DNA from: Clostridia bacterium
GTDB lineage: Bacteria > Bacillota_A > Clostridia > Christensenellales > Aristaeellaceae
Length of the DNA: 9,223 bases
Reading direction: 5' to 3'
Assembly: GCA_017399225.1 (NCBI GenBank)
Contig: JAFQEB010000123.1
Span: 1 to 9,223, forward strand
Positions 6,338 to 9,223 of this stretch are shown piece by piece. Made by a program: the position numbers and the translations under genes. The notes under the pieces were generated by a model. The model was given only the letters and a program-made list of their open reading frames with translations, ran no database searches and was not told the DNA's origin. Position 1 is the stretch's first letter, and every line of letters starts with the position of its first letter.

Positions 6338-6364
6338 AACTTTTTGCCTGTGTGCTGCGTTATA
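6338..6364 (+). promoter_or_regulatory. Candidate ECF-type promoter for the sigma/anti-sigma pair
   Basis: An AAC followed by TTTTT (AAC at 6338-6340) and CGTTATA (6358-6364) are separated so that AAC and CGT are 17 bases apart. This fits the AAC/CGT pattern of ECF promoters such as those read by SigW. It stands 36 bases before the sigma gene, so autoregulation is likely but unproven. I see no good sigma-A promoter in the gap. Confidence 0.45.
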
Positions 6365-6399
6365 TCAGTGAGATCTCAAACAACGCCGGAGGAACACCC

Positions 6400-6864
6400 A
6401 TGGATGAAGCAACCTACCTCGCCCTCTGCCAGAGGGAAATGCACACCCTGTACAGGATCGCCTGCAGCATCGTCGGCAGCCCTCAGGATGCTGAGGACGC
6501 CGTGCAGCAAGCGCTGCTGAATGCCTGGCGGGCACGCGAAAAGGCCCGTTCCGGTTCAGAACGGGCCTGGATGATGCAGATCCTTGTCAACGAGTGCCGG
6601 AGCCTTCTGCGAAAGCGGCGGCGGCTGATCCCAGTGGAGGAAGTCCCCTGCCGCAGCGCAGGACTGCCGGAAGCGGGCCTCCGCGACGCCCTCCGCGCTC
6701 TGCCGGAGTCGCTCCGCACGCCGCTGCTGCTCAAATACATGGAGGGCATGACCGAAAAGGAAGTGGCCGCTGTGCTGCATCTGTCCATCCCCGGTGTGAA
6801 AAACCGTCTTTACCGCGCGCGCAAAGCATTGCAGAAACAACTTGACGAGGAGGTGAGCCCGTGA
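6400..6864 (+). CDS. ECF-type RNA polymerase sigma factor
   Basis: A 154-residue sigma-70 family factor of the extracytoplasmic-function type, which directs RNA polymerase to a small set of promoters when its anti-sigma partner releases it. Sigma region 2 is at about 8-72 (LYRIACSIVGSPQDAEDAVQ, ALLNAWRAR, AWMMQILVNECRSLLRKRRR). Region 4 is at about 94-147 (LRALPESLRTPLLLKYMEGMTEKEVAAVLHLS, then GVKNRLYRARKAL) with the helix-turn-helix at 117-140. Start ATG 6400 has GGAGGA 6 bases upstream; the frame is open further upstream to 6352 but without a binding site. Its stop overlaps the GTG of the next gene by four bases (GTGA), showing translational coupling with a membrane-anchored partner. The inducing signal is unknown. 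Confidence 0.93.
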   Translation: MDEATYLALCQREMHTLYRIACSIVGSPQDAEDAVQQALLNAWRAREKARSGSERAWMMQILVNECRSLLRKRRRLIPVEEVPCRSAGLPEAGLRDALRALPESLRTPLLLKYMEGMTEKEVAAVLHLSIPGVKNRLYRARKALQKQLDEEVSP

Positions 6865-8150
6865 TCCATCTTGACATGCAGCAGCTGCAGGCCATGTACC
6901 CCGCCCCCAGCGAGGATTTCCGCGCCCGAATGCTCCGGATGGTTCACAACCTGCCCGCTTCCAGGGAGGAAAATCCTATGAAACGCATCCCCTTTGCCAT
7001 CACCCTGACCGCCATCCTGCTCCTCATTCTATCTACAACGGCCTTCGCCCTAACCCGACCGGCCGTCATCGACTGGCTGCTGCCCGCCGGAAGCCCCGCC
7101 AGCCCGGAGCTGGAAAAGGCCGCACAGGAAGTCAACAGCGAAGCATCCGGCGACGGCGTCACCGTCCGTCTGACCAGTCTGGTGTACGACGGCGCCCAGC
7201 TGGCCTTCTCCTATGAGGCTGAGGTTGCCGACCCGACGCAGCCCGCGCTGGTGCTCCTGGCCAGCGAACTGACGGTGGATGGCCAGGCCGTCGGCGTGCC
7301 GCATTACGTTTCCAACGCCGGCGACGCGCGCCTCGTTCCCAGCCCACACCTGGACGTGCTGCCCGTGCAGCGCAATCCCTTTCACAGCGGCGGCTGGAGC
7401 GACACGATCGGCCAGCCCCTGGCAGGCATGGTCACCGGTGAAGCATTCTTCAATATCTACCGACCGGAGAAGGCTTTCGCCGTGCTGCTCCCGGCAGACA
7501 GCGATTTCTACAACGACAGCATCAGCGGCGAATATCGCGCCGAGCTGGATGACGCGCTGGCCACCCTGCGCAGCTTCCCGGATGTGCTGCTGGCTGACGC
7601 ATCCGAGGATGTTATCCTCTTCGATGACCACGAGGATGACGCGGAAGCCCTCGCCGCCCAGGGCTACACGGTGCTCGGGCGCAGCGGCCGCGTCATCTTC
7701 CCCGTGGACGATCCCCGCTGCCATGTGGTGCAGACCGCCCGCCTGGCCGTGCCCTTCACCTTTGATGCAGGCAAGGCCTTCAGCTGCGACTTCTCCGGCA
7801 CCACCTTCCCCCATTCGGACTGCAACGTTCAGGTGAAGCAGCTCCTGCTGACGCCGCTGGTGACCCGGCTCCACATTCAGCTGCTGCCCAACGAGAACAC
7901 GGAGTCCGCCGCCCGCGCGCTGGCCGATGCCTGCGGCCCCTTCGCCCTGACGGACGACGCCGGGCAGCCGGTGGTATACAGCGACATGGATACCATGTAC
8001 AGCATGTACCCCAATGTTTCCTGCCGTGAGGGACAGTGGCTCGTGGAGTACCAGGAGGAGCTTCCCGGCCTGCAGGTATTCCCGCAGCGCATCGGCTTCA
8101 CCGTCTCCACCGGCGAACTGCTGCACTTCGACCTGACCATCCCCGAATAA
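6861..8150 (+). CDS. Membrane-anchored probable anti-sigma factor (DUF4179-like)
   Basis: A 429-residue protein, probably the regulator of the overlapping sigma factor. A cytosolic tail of about 43 residues (EDFRARMLRMVHNLPA) is followed by one membrane segment at about 44-64 (FAITLTAILLLILSTTAFAL) and an external domain of about 365 residues. Its first part (TVRLTSLVYDGAQLAFSYE) resembles DUF4179-type anti-sigma proteins. No zinc anti-sigma motif (HxxxCxxC) is seen in the tail. Start GTG 6861 has GAGGAGGT 6 bases upstream and overlaps the sigma stop. An internal Shine-Dalgarno and ATG at residue 40 could yield a shorter form beginning with a signal peptide. The gene ends at TAA before a shared terminator. 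The anti-sigma role is inferred mainly from position and topology. Confidence 0.82.
   Translation: MIHLDMQQLQAMYPAPSEDFRARMLRMVHNLPASREENPMKRIPFAITLTAILLLILSTTAFALTRPAVIDWLLPAGSPASPELEKAAQEVNSEASGDGVTVRLTSLVYDGAQLAFSYEAEVADPTQPALVLLASELTVDGQAVGVPHYVSNAGDARLVPSPHLDVLPVQRNPFHSGGWSDTIGQPLAGMVTGEAFFNIYRPEKAFAVLLPADSDFYNDSISGEYRAELDDALATLRSFPDVLLADASEDVILFDDHEDDAEALAAQGYTVLGRSGRVIFPVDDPRCHVVQTARLAVPFTFDAGKAFSCDFSGTTFPHSDCNVQVKQLLLTPLVTRLHIQLLPNENTESAARALADACGPFALTDDAGQPVVYSDMDTMYSMYPNVSCREGQWLVEYQEELPGLQVFPQRIGFTVSTGELLHFDLTIPE
6963..6980 (+). promoter_or_regulatory. Internal Shine-Dalgarno and ATG giving a signal-peptide form
   Basis: AGGGAGGA (6963-6970) lies 7 bases before an in-frame ATG (6978-6980). 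The form starting there begins MKRIPFAITL, with a basic N-terminus, a hydrophobic core and an AFA site (residues 61-63 of the full protein) suited to signal peptidase I. It would lack the cytosolic anti-sigma tail. Confidence 0.45.
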
Positions 8151-8156
8151 AAGACA

Positions 8157-8186
8157 CGCCCGGACAGCCATTGAGCCGTCCGGGCG
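8157..8186. terminator. Hairpin terminator between the anti-sigma and PH-domain genes
   Basis: A 12-bp stem (8157-8168 with 8175-8186, one mismatch) with loop CATTGA. On the minus strand it is followed by TGTCTTTTATT, a good tail for the PH-domain gene. On the plus strand the tail (CATGTTGTTAT) is weaker, but the position 6 bases after the anti-sigma stop suggests it serves both. Confidence 0.78.
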
Positions 8187-8196
8187 CATGTTGTTA

Positions 8197-8628
8197 TCAG
8201 TTCATGCTGATGTCATCGTCGTGGATATCCGGGATGCCGTCGCCGTCGTGGTCGCAGTCGTGGGGATCAGGCCCATTCATCAGCATCTCGCTGGCGCGGA
8301 TGTTGTGCTTCTTGCGGGCGGCCTCCACCAGGCGGACGATCTCCTCCTTGACCTCGATGGGGTGCTTGATGGACTTCAGCACCGTTTCGCCATTGGAGGC
8401 GGAGGTGGAGTAGACGGTCACGGTGCCCAGGCCGAAGAGCTTCTGGCCCAGGGTACGGGTAACGCGCACGTCGCGGACACGGTAGAGGTTCTCCTCATCC
8501 AGCGTGCTGGTGAAGAAGCCCTTCTCCACAAAGAGGCGGTCCTCCGTCAGCATGTACTTGGTAAAGGACCAGGGCAATCCCAGGAAGGTGCGCTTGCGAT
8601 CCTGCCAGACATAGGTCAACTTCTTCAT
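8197..8628 (-). CDS. Bacterial PH-domain protein with Asp-rich calcium-loop-like tail
   Basis: A 143-residue protein. Residues 20-107 match the bacterial PH type 2 domain (YdbS/DUF304-like): KYMLTEDRLFVEKGFF, LDEENLYRVRDVRVTR, LGQKLFGLGTVTVYS, then a helix KEEIVRLVEAARKK. The tail (119-139) is rich in Asp and His and contains DHDGDGIPD at 126-134, the D-x-D-x-D-G-x-x-D pattern of thrombospondin type 3 and dockerin-like calcium loops. No membrane segment or signal peptide is visible, so it should be cytosolic. The start is ATG 8626-8628, with AAAGGA 8 bases upstream; an ATG 12 codons earlier has no binding site. It lies downstream of secG after a terminator; I found no clear promoter of its own. 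Function is unknown. Confidence 0.85.
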   Translation of the reverse strand: MKKLTYVWQDRKRTFLGLPWSFTKYMLTEDRLFVEKGFFTSTLDEENLYRVRDVRVTRTLGQKLFGLGTVTVYSTSASNGETVLKSIKHPIEVKEEIVRLVEAARKKHNIRASEMLMNGPDPHDCDHDGDGIPDIHDDDISMN

Positions 8629-8671
8629 ACCAACCATCCTTTCTCTGCAAACAAAATGCTGCACATTGATA

Positions 8672-8705
8672 AGACGAAAAGGACTGTCCAGTCTTGAACA
8701 GTCCT
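8672..8705 (-). terminator. Rho-independent terminator after secG
   Basis: A perfect 8-bp stem AGGACTGT/ACAGTCCT (8680-8687 with 8698-8705) with a 10-base loop. Read on the minus strand it is followed by TTTCGTCTT, so it ends transcription from secG. Some readthrough may supply the PH-domain gene. Confidence 0.85.
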
Positions 8706-8735
8706 CATCACGTCATCCGTTATCGCGCAAGCCGA

Positions 8736-8963
8736 TCAGCCCAGCAGCACGAACAGCAGGCAAGCCACCACGAACACAGTCGCAGCGATCTTGGTGCCCA
8801 GCGCCAGCTTGGCCTCAACGGTCTTGGCCTGATTCTTGCTGAAGTAGCTGTCCAGCTGACCAGCCACAGCGCCCAGACCCTTCACGTTGCTGCTCTGCAG
8901 CAGAACGGTGCAGATCATGACCAGCGCGGCAAGAACAATCACAATACCCAGAAAAATAGCCAT
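8736..8963 (-). CDS. secG: Preprotein translocase subunit SecG
   Basis: A small part of the SecYEG channel that exports proteins through the plasma membrane. At 75 residues it is a usual SecG length. It has two membrane segments, at 2-22 and 55-74, joined by a loop with the family pattern LLQSSNVKGLGAVAG (21-35). Start ATG 8961-8963 has AGGAGGT 8 bases upstream. It has its own promoter just upstream and a terminator just after, so it is probably transcribed alone or with limited readthrough into the PH-domain gene. The rnr and smpB genes often found after secG in Bacillota are absent here. Confidence 0.95.
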   Translation of the reverse strand: MAIFLGIVIVLAALVMICTVLLQSSNVKGLGAVAGQLDSYFSKNQAKTVEAKLALGTKIAATVFVVACLLFVLLG

Positions 8964-8996
8964 TTCAAAATACCTCCTCGGTAAGTCAGCTCTGCT

Positions 8997-9025
8997 ATTT
9001 TATCACACCTTTTACCGAAACGCAA
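8997..9025 (-). promoter_or_regulatory. Sigma-A type promoter for secG, with extended -10
   Basis: On the minus strand the -10 is TAAAAT (8997-9002), preceded by TGA, which gives the TGn extended element. The -35 is a weak TTGCGT (9020-9025) with a 17-base spacer. The secG start codon is 33 bases downstream. Confidence 0.65.
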
Positions 9026-9158
9026 GAGGGTGACTTCATCCCATTTCATTTTTTTCGGTCAAATCTGCCTTTTCCGGCAAAAAAGCTGCATGACCGAAGC
9101 CATACAGCGCTGAATTACCCGTCACACCATAATTGCCGTCGGCAGACTCAATTCGTAT

Positions 9159-9223
9159 CCGCCGGGTTTCCCGGCGGGGCGGGGCGTTTTTCGCTTTGCG
9201 AAAAACATTCCTTACGCGAAGGA
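9159..9223. repeat. Three consecutive hairpins at the right edge
   Basis: First stem CCGCCGGG/CCCGGCGG (9159-9166 with 9170-9177). Second stem GTTTTTCGC/GCGAAAAAC (9186-9194 with 9198-9206). Third stem TCCTT/AAGGA (9209-9213 with 9219-9223), which may continue beyond the window. No coding frame is seen from 8964 to 9223. They could be an operon-end structure for a gene to the right, or a dispersed intergenic repeat. Confidence 0.5.

Noticed and set aside
7050..8189. 379-residue open frame on the minus strand opposite the anti-sigma gene
   Set aside because: Shadow of the anti-sigma gene; it also runs through the shared terminator hairpin.
8964..9223. Small RNA gene (tmRNA, SRP RNA or tRNA) near secG
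   Set aside because: I see no CCA end, tRNA-like fold, or SRP-type core; only the secG promoter and edge hairpins can be supported.

Overview
The window reads as chromosomal DNA from a fairly GC-rich member of the Bacillota, probably class Clostridia. The basis is strong AGGAGG-type ribosome binding sites, typical sigma-A promoters, and a gene mix common in gut Clostridia: metK, an M3 oligoendopeptidase F, an ECF sigma/anti-sigma pair, secG, and a TetR gene divergent from small membrane proteins. I see no CRISPR array, transposase, integrase, tRNA or rRNA, so this looks like ordinary housekeeping and regulatory sequence rather than a mobile island. The assignment to class is inference.

Layout. 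(1) 1-410: the 3' end of metK and a hairpin terminator shared with the convergent operon. (2) 415-1800: a minus-strand operon of two multi-pass membrane proteins, divergent from a TetR-family regulator (1798-2322). The gap holds a good promoter for the membrane operon, a 30-bp imperfect palindrome at its expected transcription start, and a second palindrome with a related core. The simplest model is a TetR repressor controlling its divergent neighbours. The second membrane protein ends in four 11-residue amphipathic repeats preceded by an internal Shine-Dalgarno and ATG, so its tail may also be made as a separate 77-residue protein. (3) 2356-6330: a promoter, a GntR/FCD regulator, a PHP-domain phosphoesterase, oligoendopeptidase F (pepF) and a small two-pass membrane protein, all on the plus strand with short gaps and a clear terminator after the last. 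(4) 6338-8186: an ECF-type sigma factor overlapping by 4 bases a membrane-anchored probable anti-sigma factor, with an ECF-like candidate promoter in front. The anti-sigma gene has an internal Shine-Dalgarno and ATG that would give a form starting with a signal peptide. (5) 8187-9223, minus strand: secG with its promoter and terminator, then a bacterial PH-domain protein with an Asp-rich, calcium-loop-like tail. The last 260 bases hold no gene I can support, only the secG promoter and three consecutive hairpins at the right edge.

Nothing here is clearly a new defence or mobile system. The points most worth checking are the two internal translation starts, the stop-TTG junction between the two same-frame membrane genes, the TetR operator pair, and the calcium-loop-like tail on a protein predicted to be cytosolic.
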